Of a DNA stretch of 16,658 nt, positions 1 through 6,623 are shown piece by piece (the stretch's first letter is position 1; the number at the start of each line of letters is the position of its first letter). The translations under genes were made by a program, and so were the position numbers. The stretch is taken from the NCBI GenBank assembly GCA_964425005.1, contig CAYRKT010000032.1, positions 1 through 16,658 on the forward strand. Reading direction: 5' to 3'. Under the pieces are notes generated by a model. The model was not told where the DNA came from and did not search any database. It worked only from the letters and a program-made list of their open reading frames with translations. Source of the stretch: CAYRKT01 sp964425005. GTDB lineage: Bacteria; Synergistota; Synergistia; CAYRKT01.

Positions 1-773
1 AGGAGGGTCTGCCCCCTCCTCACCGCCCAGCTCCTCTCCAGGTCCCCTCCGGTCAGGAGATGCCCCGCCGCCAGGGACCTCCTCGCCACCGCCCCCACCG
101 CCGAGGCCGGATCGGAAATCCACCTGGCGTCCTGCCTCCAGGCCACCTCCACCACCTGAAGGTCAGAGGCCTCTATCCTCTTGCCCCTCGGCACGGAGGA
201 CCTGAGCGCCAGGGCCCTGCCGAACCACCGAAGGGAGATGGGGACGGAAAACCGCCTCCCTCCCTTCTCCACCCAAAGGGTGGCCGCCTGCGAACCCGGG
301 GCAATCCGTCCCGGCGGCAAGATCCGCCCACCCCTTATGGTATCGACGAAAGAGGGGGAGACGCTTAGCTCCACCCTACCGTCGAAGCCCGAAGCCCTCG
401 CTATGGCCGCGCCCACCTCCGCGAGGAGAAAACCCCCCGCTCCATCCACCCCGCCCGAGACGAGCTCCACCCTAGAAGGGCCGCGGAAGGCCAGCCTGGC
501 GGGGACCCTGGAGGAGGAGGCCACCATCTCGGCGAGCTCCTCCAGGCCGACGAAGCCGCCGGCGGGGTCCAGACGAAGCTCCACCGACCCCAGGGAGGAG
601 GCGAGCCCCTCGTCGTCGCAGGAGATGGAGGCCAGCTCGCGGACCTTGAGGACGCCCGAGGGGGGGACCTCGACCCTGGGCTTCACAGCTAGCTCCACCA
701 ACCTCGGCCCAGCGCCCGCCGGGCTAGCCGAGAGCAGGAGGAAAACGACGAGGCAAAGGAGGGAACCCCTCAA
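1..773 (-). CDS. flgA: Flagella basal body P-ring formation protein FlgA (3' end beyond the window)
   Basis: FlgA is a periplasmic chaperone for assembly of the flagellar P ring. I translated 257 codons, and the frame stays open to the window edge. Residues 1-21 form a signal peptide: Arg2, a hydrophobic stretch LLCLVVFLLL, then an Ala-Gly-Ala cleavage site. Residues from about 188 match the SAF-like C-terminal domain (RSSVPRGKRIEASDLQVVE, later ARRSLAAGHLLTGGDLE and VRRGQTL). At 257+ residues it is longer than the roughly 220-residue enterobacterial protein; the extra length lies in the N-terminal half (about 25-150). The start is TTG at 773: an in-frame TAG at 777-779 blocks anything further upstream, and GGTGG at 780-784 serves as ribosome binding site. 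It begins 18 bases after the flgG stop. FlgA implies an organism with a P ring and outer membrane. Identification is firm; the C-terminus is not seen. Confidence 0.9.
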   Translation of the reverse strand, partial: MRGSLLCLVVFLLLSASPAGAGPRLVELAVKPRVEVPPSGVLKVRELASISCDDEGLASSLGSVELRLDPAGGFVGLEELAEMVASSSRVPARLAFRGPSRVELVSGGVDGAGGFLLAEVGAAIARASGFDGRVELSVSPSFVDTIRGGRILPPGRIAPGSQAATLWVEKGGRRFSVPISLRWFGRALALRSSVPRGKRIEASDLQVVEVAWRQDARWISDPASAVGAVARRSLAAGHLLTGGDLERSWAVRRGQTL

Positions 774-791
774 GGCCTACCACCGCCCGCG

Positions 792-1580
792 CTACCTCCT
801 GAGGTTGTTGACTATCCTCAAGATCTCGTCGGCCGTCTGGACGGACTTGGAGTTGGCCTCGTAGGCCCTCTGGGCCACTATCATGTTGACCATCTCCTCC
901 ACCACCTGCACGTTGGACATCTCCAGGAAGCCCTGCTGGATCTGCCCAAGCCCCTCCTCGCCTGGGTTCGCCACTATCGGGGCCCCCGAGGCCACGGTCT
1001 CCACGAAGAGGTTCTTCCCTATCGCCTTCAAGCCGGCCGGGTTCACGAACCTGGCGAGCTGGATCTGCCCTATCTCCTCCTGCTCCACCTGCCCCTGGAG
1101 GGTCACCAGCACCCTGCCCTCGGGGGTTATGGTTATGGAGGTGGCCTCCTGGGGCACGACTATGGCCGGCTCTATAAGGTAGCCGTCGGAGGTGACTATC
1201 TGCCCCTCCCCGTCTATCTTCCAGGCCCCATCCCTGGTGTAGGCCACGGTGCCGTCCGGCAACAGCACCTGAAAGAAGCCGGCCCCCTCTATCGCCACGT
1301 CCAGGGGGTTCTCGGTCTGCTGGTAGTTGCCCTGGGTGAAGATCTTCTGGGTCGCCGCCACCCTGGCCCCGAGCCCTATCTGGATGCCGGTGGGGACCAC
1401 CGTACCCCCGCCCAGCGGAGCGCCCGGCTCCCTGTGGATCTGGTAGAACAGGTCGTCGAAGTCCGCCCTGTTCTTCTTGAAGCCCACGGTGTTAACGTTG
1501 GCCAGGTTGTTGGTGATCACGTCCAGGTTGACCTGCTGGGCTATCATCCCCGTGGCCGCCGTCCAGAGGGACCTAAGCAA
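792..1580 (-). CDS. flgG: Flagellar basal-body distal rod protein FlgG
   Basis: FlgG builds the distal rod that crosses the periplasm and carries the hook. The 262 residues match the family length (E. coli about 260). The N-terminus MLRSLWTAATGM followed by NNLANVNTVGFKK (24-36) is the classic Flg_bb_rod signature. Residues 91-104 (NPLDVAIEGAGFFQ) open the central FlgE/F/G domain, and residues 217-260 (GFLEMSNVQVVEEMVNMI onward, ending RIVNNLRR) form the C-terminal helix that packs in the rod core. The start codon is TTG, fixed by the conserved N-terminus; GGGGGTGA lies about six bases upstream. It follows flgF by 17 bases and precedes flgA by 18, consistent with ordered translation of rod genes. 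It is exported by the flagellar type III apparatus, so no signal peptide is expected or seen. Confidence 0.97.
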   Translation of the reverse strand: MLRSLWTAATGMIAQQVNLDVITNNLANVNTVGFKKNRADFDDLFYQIHREPGAPLGGGTVVPTGIQIGLGARVAATQKIFTQGNYQQTENPLDVAIEGAGFFQVLLPDGTVAYTRDGAWKIDGEGQIVTSDGYLIEPAIVVPQEATSITITPEGRVLVTLQGQVEQEEIGQIQLARFVNPAGLKAIGKNLFVETVASGAPIVANPGEEGLGQIQQGFLEMSNVQVVEEMVNMIVAQRAYEANSKSVQTADEILRIVNNLRR

Positions 1581-1597
1581 AGCCGTTCACCCCCGTC

Positions 1598-2392
1598 CTA
1601 GACCCTTCCGAAGCTATCTATCATCCTGCCGGTGGACTCGTCGTGGAGCTGAACCATCCTGGAGGCCGCCTCGTAGGCCCTGCTAGCCTCCACCATGGCG
1701 ACCATCTCCTCCACCGCGTTGACGTTCGAGGCCTCCAGATACCTGCTCCGAAGGCTTACCTCCTCCACGGGCACGGCCGGACCGCTCCAGGGCGTCTCCT
1801 GCCAGAGGTTTTTCCCCACCTGCCTCATCCTGCCCGGGTCCTCGAAGGAGTACAGGGCCAGGGCCCCCACCGCCTCCCCGTCGACGAAGACCTCCCCGTT
1901 CTCCCCTATCTCCACAGCCTGCCCCTCCACGGCTATCGGCTCATCCCCCTCCCCCAGGACGTAGAAGCCGTCCTGGGTGACCAGGTTGCCCTCCGGGTCC
2001 AAGGTGAAGCTGCCGGCCCTGGTGTAGAAGACGTTGCCGTTCCCGTCGGAGACCTTGAAGAAGTGCCCCTCCTGCAGGATGCAGACGTCCAGCGGGTTGT
2101 CGGTGTGGATCATGGTCCCCATCTCCTGGACCGAGTAGGTCTCGTTCATCACCACGGTGGTGTACATACCCCCGATGAGGACGCGGTTGAAGAGGACCCC
2201 GTCCGGCCCAGCCCAGGGAGCGCCCCTGTTGGCCTCGCGCCTCTCCACCAGGTAACCCGGGAAGGATTCCCCTATGGGCTTCCTCCTCTTGAAGCCCACG
2301 GTCGAGACGTTGGCGAGGTTGTTGGCCACCACGTCCAGCCCGTACTGCTGGACCAGCATCGCCGAAGCGCCGGCGTACAACCCCCTGTGCAA
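1598..2392 (-). CDS. flgF: Flagellar basal-body rod protein FlgF (FlhO-like)
   Basis: This is a second rod protein of the FlgF/FlgG family, 264 residues. The N-terminus MHRGLYAGASAM and NNLANVSTVGFKR (24-36) give the rod-domain signature. The central region has TDNPLDVCILQEGHFFKV (97-114), and the C-terminal motif RYLEASNVNAVEEMVAMVEASRAYEA runs at about 217-242. Its identity with flgG is only partial, so it is a paralogue and not a recent duplicate. The TTG start is certain from the conserved N-terminus and is preceded by a perfect AGGAGG at 2399-2404 with six bases of spacing. That AGGAGG also encodes the last two Arg codons of mreB, so translation is probably coupled. The assignment as FlgF rather than a FlgG paralogue rests on its order before flgG; FlhO of B. 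subtilis, also next to an MreB homologue, is the closest positional counterpart. Confidence 0.88.
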   Translation of the reverse strand: MHRGLYAGASAMLVQQYGLDVVANNLANVSTVGFKRRKPIGESFPGYLVERREANRGAPWAGPDGVLFNRVLIGGMYTTVVMNETYSVQEMGTMIHTDNPLDVCILQEGHFFKVSDGNGNVFYTRAGSFTLDPEGNLVTQDGFYVLGEGDEPIAVEGQAVEIGENGEVFVDGEAVGALALYSFEDPGRMRQVGKNLWQETPWSGPAVPVEEVSLRSRYLEASNVNAVEEMVAMVEASRAYEAASRMVQLHDESTGRMIDSFGRV

Positions 2393-2404
2393 GATCTACC
2401 TCCT
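2393..2404 (-). promoter_or_regulatory. Ribosome binding site of flgF inside the mreB 3' end
   Basis: AGGAGG (2399-2404) encodes the last two Arg codons of mreB. The mreB stop TAG follows, and TTG of flgF starts six bases after AGGAGG. A ribosome finishing mreB therefore ends on the flgF start region, which supports translational coupling and confirms the TTG start. Confidence 0.85.
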
Positions 2405-3403
2405 CCTGGTTATGGACACCAGCCTCAGCCTGTCGAGCTCCTCGAGGGCCTTGCCGGTCCCTATGGCCACGCACTCCACCGCGTTGTCGGCCACGTAGGC
2501 CGGTATGTCCGTCTCCTTCGTGACCAGCTCGGCAAAGCCATCCAGCAAGGAGCCTCCCCCCGTGAGCACTATCCCTCTATCTATAATGTCGGCAGCGAGC
2601 TCGGGCGGCGTTAGCTCCAGGACCCTCTTTATGCCGTTGATTATCTCCCTCACCGGTTCCATCAAGGCCTCGGCTATGTCCTCGTTGGTGATCTCCACCG
2701 AAGAGGGCAGCCCCTTCACCAGGTCCCTGCCCCTCACCTCCTCCGACACCTTGTCCCTGGGCATGACGGTCCCTATCCTGAGCTTCAGGGCCTCTGCGGT
2801 CTGCTCCCCTATCAGCAGGTTGTACTTCTTACGGATGTACTTGAGGATGCACTCGTCCATCTTGTTCCCGGCCACCCGAAGCGACTCGCTGGTGACTATG
2901 CCCCCCAGGGAGATCACCGCTATGTCGGTGGTCCCACCCCCTATGTCCACCACCATGTTCCCGGTGGGCTCCGACACGTCGAGGCCCGCCCCTATCGCCG
3001 CCGCCATGGGCTCCTCTATGAGGAAGGCGTCCCGCGCCCCCACGTGGATGGTGGCCTCCAGCACCGCCCTCTTCTCCACGTCGGTGGCCCCCGAGGGGAT
3101 GCACACCATGACCCTGGGCCTGAAGAACCTCATGCTGCCGCACACCTTCTGGAGGAAGTACTTGAGCATCGCCTCTGTGACGGCGTAGTCCGCTATCACC
3201 CCGTCCCGAAGCGGCCTTATGGCCACCACGTTGCCGGGGGTCCGGCCCAGCATCCTCTTGGCCTCCTCGCCCACGGCCAGGATCTTGTTGGTGTCCTTGT
3301 CTATGGCCACCACCGAGGGCTCCCTGAGCACCACCCCCTCGCCGCGGACGTAGAGCAACACCGTGGCAGTCCCCAGATCCACCCCTATGTCCTTGCCCAT
3401 CAA
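2396..3403 (-). CDS. mreB: Rod-shape-determining actin homologue MreB
   Basis: MreB is an actin-like ATPase that forms membrane-bound filaments guiding cell-wall elongation. The 335 residues have the expected order: phosphate 1 motif DLGTATV (9-15), the EEP catalytic region (130-132), phosphate 2 motif VDIGGGTTDIAVIS (152-165), the NKMDECI and YNLLIGEQTAE segments (180-204), and the adenosine motif LTGGGSLLDG (280-289). The phosphate 1 motif has Thr where most MreB and Mbl proteins have Asn (DLGTANT). Two starts are adjacent: TTG at 3403 and ATG at 3400. TTG gives eight bases of spacing from GGGGAGGT and ATG gives eleven; either is possible. There is no mreC or mreD beside it. It is followed three bases later by flgF, so it resembles mbl of B. 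subtilis in context. Confidence 0.96.
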   Translation of the reverse strand: MMGKDIGVDLGTATVLLYVRGEGVVLREPSVVAIDKDTNKILAVGEEAKRMLGRTPGNVVAIRPLRDGVIADYAVTEAMLKYFLQKVCGSMRFFRPRVMVCIPSGATDVEKRAVLEATIHVGARDAFLIEEPMAAAIGAGLDVSEPTGNMVVDIGGGTTDIAVISLGGIVTSESLRVAGNKMDECILKYIRKKYNLLIGEQTAEALKLRIGTVMPRDKVSEEVRGRDLVKGLPSSVEITNEDIAEALMEPVREIINGIKRVLELTPPELAADIIDRGIVLTGGGSLLDGFAELVTKETDIPAYVADNAVECVAIGTGKALEELDRLRLVSITRRR

Positions 3404-3409
3404 GGCTAT

Positions 3410-4051
3410 CTACCTCCCCGAAAGCTCCAACAGATCCTTGAGTCCCGGCACGGCCCTAAAACCCTCCCTCTCGAAGTCCGAAACCCCGAAGGCGCCGGTG
3501 GCCACGCCCAGGAAGTCCACCCCCGCGCCCCTGGCGCACCTGGCGTCTATCATGCTGTCCCCCACGAAGAGGGCCTCCTCCCTGGACAATCCCAGGGCCG
3601 TGAGGGCGTGCTCCAAGGCCCTGGGGCTGGGCTTGGGCTCGGGCACGTCCAGCATCCCCCAGAAGCCGTCGAAGTAGCCGAGGATGCCAAGGTGCTCCAG
3701 GACCAGCCCGACGTCCTTCCTGTTGCTCAAAACCCCTAGCAGGAAACCCATCCCCCTCAGCCCCTCCAGGACCTCCTCAGCCCCATCCATCGTCCGAAGC
3801 AGGGAGCCCTCGTGCTCCCAGAACAGGCGCCGATAGAGCGACAGCATCCCCCCATCGCAGAAGCCCCAGAGCTCCCTCATGGACTCCTCGAGGGGCATCC
3901 CTATGAGGGGGACCACCTCCTCCCTGCCCACCCCCCTCAGCCCCAGCTCCGCGGCCACGGCGTTGAGGGTGGCCGTGATGGCCTCGGAGGAGTCCACCAG
4001 CGTCATGTCCAGGTCGAAGAGCACTCCCCTCTTGCCGGAGAGAGGCCCCAT
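3410..4051 (-). CDS. HAD-superfamily phosphatase (phosphoglycolate phosphatase / PpaX-like)
   Basis: This is a 213-residue haloacid-dehalogenase-type hydrolase. Motif I is LFDLDMTLVD (11-20), with Asp13 as predicted nucleophile and Asp15 as acid/base. Motif II is the Ser in LSN (108-110), motif III is the Lys in PEPKPSP (137-143, Lys140), and motif IV is VGDSMID (163-169). A helical cap lies between about residues 20 and 90, as in phosphoglycolate phosphatase (Gph) and pyrophosphatase PpaX. The substrate cannot be read from sequence; cleavage of a small phosphorylated metabolite in the cytoplasm is expected. It starts with ATG, with GAGGT seven bases upstream overlapping the stop of the preceding HD gene. 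It lies six bases before mreB. Confidence 0.9.
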   Translation of the reverse strand: MGPLSGKRGVLFDLDMTLVDSSEAITATLNAVAAELGLRGVGREEVVPLIGMPLEESMRELWGFCDGGMLSLYRRLFWEHEGSLLRTMDGAEEVLEGLRGMGFLLGVLSNRKDVGLVLEHLGILGYFDGFWGMLDVPEPKPSPRALEHALTALGLSREEALFVGDSMIDARCARGAGVDFLGVATGAFGVSDFEREGFRAVPGLKDLLELSGR

Positions 4052-4061
4052 GGCTAAGACC

Positions 4062-4628
4062 TCAAAGGCCCAGCTCCGAGGCTATACCCTTCATGGCCTC
4101 GAGAGCCAGGCCCAGGAACTCGGGGAGGGGGATGCCCAGACCCTCCTCGCAGGAGGCGATGATGGACCTGTCCGCCCCGGCGGCGAAGCGCTTCTCCTTG
4201 AAGCGCTTGAGCATGAAGTCCACGTCTATGGACGAAAGCCTCCTGTCCTTGTGGATCATGGCGCAGGCTATGACGAACCCGGTGGTGGGATCCACCGCGT
4301 AGATGGCCCTCTCGAGCAGGGTCCTCGGCTCCGCCCCTGGATGGCCCGCATGGGCCTCTATGGCGCGAAGGACGAAGTCCGGAAGATCAACCCCGTATCC
4401 CTCCCTCAGTATCCTCGGGGTGAGCCTGCCGTGCCTGGAGAAGTCCTCCTTGGCCTCCTCGTAGTCCAGGTCGTGCAGCAACCCCACCAGACCCCATATC
4501 TCTGGGTCCTCCCCGAACCTGGTGGCCAAAGCCCTCATCACCGCCTCGCACGCCAGGCAGTGCTTGACCATCCTCTCGTCCTTGACGTAGTCCTTCAGTA
4601 TCTCGTAAGCCCTTTCCCTGCTGATCAA
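4062..4628 (-). CDS. HD-domain (HDIG) predicted hydrolase, COG2316-like
   Basis: This is a small cytoplasmic HD-superfamily protein of 188 residues. Predicted metal ligands are His23 (MVKHCLACE), His52-Asp53 (LLHDLDYE), a His in the 91-96 region (IEAHAGHPG), and Asp113 (YAVDPTTGF). The whole protein is recognisable as the HD-hydrolase family often annotated HDIG: the N-terminal RERAYEILKDYVKDERMVKH and the C-terminal KRFAAGADRSI and LALEAMKGIASELGL segments are typical. Substrate is unknown; HD proteins act as phosphatases or phosphodiesterases. The start is TTG with GGGAGG upstream, four bases after the pcm stop; no ATG lies near the conserved N-terminus. It sits between pcm and a HAD phosphatase, so a nucleotide or metabolite clean-up role is plausible but not shown. 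Confidence 0.88.
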   Translation of the reverse strand: MISRERAYEILKDYVKDERMVKHCLACEAVMRALATRFGEDPEIWGLVGLLHDLDYEEAKEDFSRHGRLTPRILREGYGVDLPDFVLRAIEAHAGHPGAEPRTLLERAIYAVDPTTGFVIACAMIHKDRRLSSIDVDFMLKRFKEKRFAAGADRSIIASCEEGLGIPLPEFLGLALEAMKGIASELGL

Positions 4629-4632
4629 AAAC

Positions 4633-5298
4633 TCACACCTCCCGATCCTTCGAGGAGATCTCGACGCCCTTCAGAAGCGGGACGAACCTGCACCCCTCTC
4701 CCACCTTGACCTTAAGCCCCTCCTCCGTCTTGACGCACACGTGGAGCTCCTGGAAGAGGGGACCCCCTATCGGCGCCACCAAAACCCCTCCCGGGGAGAG
4801 CTGCTCCACCAGGGCTTCGGGGATCCTCTCGGCGGCCGCGGTGACCACGATCCTATCGAAGGGGGCCTCCTCGGGCCAGCCCAGGGAACCATCCCCCAGC
4901 TTCAACCTCACCCTCCCCAGATAACCTAGCTCCCCCAGGAGCCTCAGGGCCCTCAGGTAGAGGGGCTCTATCCTCTCCACCGAGAAGACCTCGCACCCCA
5001 TCTCCGCCAGTATGGCCGCCTGATAGCCCGACCCAGTCCCCACCTCCAGCACCTTGAGGCCTGGCCTCACCTTGAGCTCCCTGGTCATCACGGCCACCAT
5101 GTACGGCTGGGATATGGTCTGCCCGTAGCCTATGGGGAGGGGGTGATCCCCGTAGGCCCAGCGCCTCTCCTCCTCGGGGACGAAGAGGTGCCTGGGCACC
5201 CTGGCGAAGGCGGAGAGCAGAGCCTCGTCCCTTATCCCCCTCGCCCTTATCTGCTCCTCCACCATCTCCACCCTGAGCCTGTCGAAGTCCAAGACCAA
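4633..5298 (-). CDS. pcm: Protein-L-isoaspartate O-methyltransferase
   Basis: Pcm methylates isoaspartyl residues formed by protein ageing, using S-adenosylmethionine, so that they can be repaired to aspartate. The 221 residues carry MVEEQIRARGI (12-22), VPRHLFVP (34-41), the substrate-binding YGQTISQPYMVA (58-69), SAM motif I VLEVGTGSGYQAA (83-95), GDG (135-137) and FVPL near the C-terminus (205-208). The frame stays open upstream into trmFO, but family similarity begins near residue 10. I chose TTG at 5298, with GGGGGG at 5309-5314 ten bases upstream; TTG at 5292 or ATG at 5265 are alternatives. It lies 17 bases after trmFO. No surE, its frequent partner, is in the window. Confidence 0.93.
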   Translation of the reverse strand: MVLDFDRLRVEMVEEQIRARGIRDEALLSAFARVPRHLFVPEEERRWAYGDHPLPIGYGQTISQPYMVAVMTRELKVRPGLKVLEVGTGSGYQAAILAEMGCEVFSVERIEPLYLRALRLLGELGYLGRVRLKLGDGSLGWPEEAPFDRIVVTAAAERIPEALVEQLSPGGVLVAPIGGPLFQELHVCVKTEEGLKVKVGEGCRFVPLLKGVEISSKDREV

Positions 5299-5315
5299 AC
5301 CGCGAAGACCCCCCT

Positions 5316-6623
5316 TCAGAAGAGGTGAGGGTTCGCCCTCACGAACGACTCCAGGGCCGAAAGGGCCCTCCCGGCCATGGCGGCGTTCCGGGCTGCCCTG
5401 TCCCTTATCCGCCTCCCCAGGGGGGGCATCAGCCCGAAGTTCGCGTTCATCGGCTTGAAATCCCTGGGGTTCCCCGTCGAAAGGTAGTGCAGCAGGGACC
5501 CCACCATGGTCTCCCTCGGGAAGATGGGGCAATCCCTCCCCATGGCCGTCGAGGCCAGGTTCAGGGCGGCCACAAGCCCCATGGCCACCGACTCCACGTA
5601 GCCCTCCACCCCCACCAGCTGTCCGGCCAGGAAGACGTTGGGCGCCCTCTTGAGCCTGAGGCACCCGTCCAGCACGACCGGCGCGTTCACGTAGGCGTTC
5701 CTGTGCATGACCCCGTATCTTACGAACTCCGCGTTCCTCAAAGCAGGTATCATCCTGAAGATCCTATCCTGCTCCCCCCATCTGAGGCTGGTCTGAAAGC
5801 CCACCATCCCCAGCAGGGTGCCCTCCACGTTCTCCTGCCTGAGCTGGACCACCGCGTAGGGCTCCTCGCCCGTCCTGGGATCCACCAACCCCACGGGCTT
5901 CATCGGACCAAACCTGAGGGTGTCGATCCCCCTTCGCGCCATCTCCTCCACCGGCAGACACCCCTCGAAGAAGACGGCCCTCTCGAAGTCGTGGGGTATG
6001 TGCCTTTCGGCCCTGACCAGCTCACCCACGAAGGCCTCGTACTCCTCCCTGGTCAGGGGGCAGTTCAGGTAGTCCTCGTCGTGGCCGTACCTGCCCCCCC
6101 TGAAGGCCGACCCCAAGTCCACGCTCTCGGCCAGCACGACGGGGGCTACCGCGTCGAAGAAGTAGAGGAAGCCACCACCTATCGCCTCCCCGAGGCTCCT
6201 CATCATCGCCTCCGAGGTCAGGGGCCCCGTCGCGACCACGGCCAACCCATCGGGCAGGGACGTCACCTCCTCCCTCACCAGGAGGACGTTAGGCAAAGAG
6301 AGGAGCCTGCTCTCCACCTCCCTCGACATGAGCTCCCTGTCCACCGCGAGGGCCTTCCCGGCAGGCACCCTCGCCCTCTCGGCGCAGGAAATCACCAGGC
6401 TGCCCAGACGCCTCAGCTCCTCCTTGAGGAGCCCGGAGGCGCTGACCACCTCCGCCGAACCCAGGGAGTTGCTGCAGACCAGCTCGGCCAGGGCGCCGCT
6501 CCTGTGGGCGGGCGTCATCTTGAGGGGCCTCATCTCGTATAGGACCACCTCGAAGCCCCTGCCAGCCAGTTGCCAGGCGGCCTCGCTCCCGGCGAGACCT
6601 CCTCCCACCACCGCGACCCTCAT
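5316..6623 (-). CDS. trmFO: Methylenetetrahydrofolate-tRNA-(uracil-5-)-methyltransferase TrmFO
   Basis: TrmFO makes ribothymidine at position 54 of tRNA using methylenetetrahydrofolate and FAD. The 435 residues equal the B. subtilis length. The N-terminus MRVAVVGGGLAGSEAAW is a dinucleotide-binding Rossmann motif, followed by YEMRP (29-33) and AELVCSNSLGS (46-56). Cys50 and Cys222 (FEGCLPVEE) correspond in position to the two functionally important cysteines of the family. The C-terminal FAD-binding GQLVGVEGYVESVAMGL is at 334-350. The start is ATG at 6623, whose ATGA overlaps the topA stop; an open extension to 6677 adds residues foreign to the family and is discarded. The topA-trmFO order is as in Bacillus. 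Confidence 0.97.
   Translation of the reverse strand: MRVAVVGGGLAGSEAAWQLAGRGFEVVLYEMRPLKMTPAHRSGALAELVCSNSLGSAEVVSASGLLKEELRRLGSLVISCAERARVPAGKALAVDRELMSREVESRLLSLPNVLLVREEVTSLPDGLAVVATGPLTSEAMMRSLGEAIGGGFLYFFDAVAPVVLAESVDLGSAFRGGRYGHDEDYLNCPLTREEYEAFVGELVRAERHIPHDFERAVFFEGCLPVEEMARRGIDTLRFGPMKPVGLVDPRTGEEPYAVVQLRQENVEGTLLGMVGFQTSLRWGEQDRIFRMIPALRNAEFVRYGVMHRNAYVNAPVVLDGCLRLKRAPNVFLAGQLVGVEGYVESVAMGLVAALNLASTAMGRDCPIFPRETMVGSLLHYLSTGNPRDFKPMNANFGLMPPLGRRIRDRAARNAAMAGRALSALESFVRANPHLF

Noticed and set aside
181..864. Open frame of 227 codons on the plus strand at the left edge
   Set aside because: It is the shadow of flgA on the minus strand, which has a signal peptide, SAF-like motifs and a ribosome binding site.
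1598..2392. flgF and flgG as a recent tandem duplication
   Set aside because: They share only the rod-domain signatures at both ends; the central parts differ, as expected of ancient paralogues.
4052..4061. Possible hairpin at the HD-HAD gene junction (GAGG...CCTC)
   Set aside because: Only about four pairs around a long loop; not convincing.
5299..5664. Upstream extension of pcm by 122 codons
   Set aside because: It lies inside trmFO in another frame and has no Pcm similarity; the family N-terminus starts near 5298.
5325..6542. Long open frame of 405 codons on the plus strand
   Set aside because: It is antisense to trmFO, has a His/Pro/Gly/Arg-rich composition with no family resemblance, and arises from the G+C-rich codon usage of the real gene.
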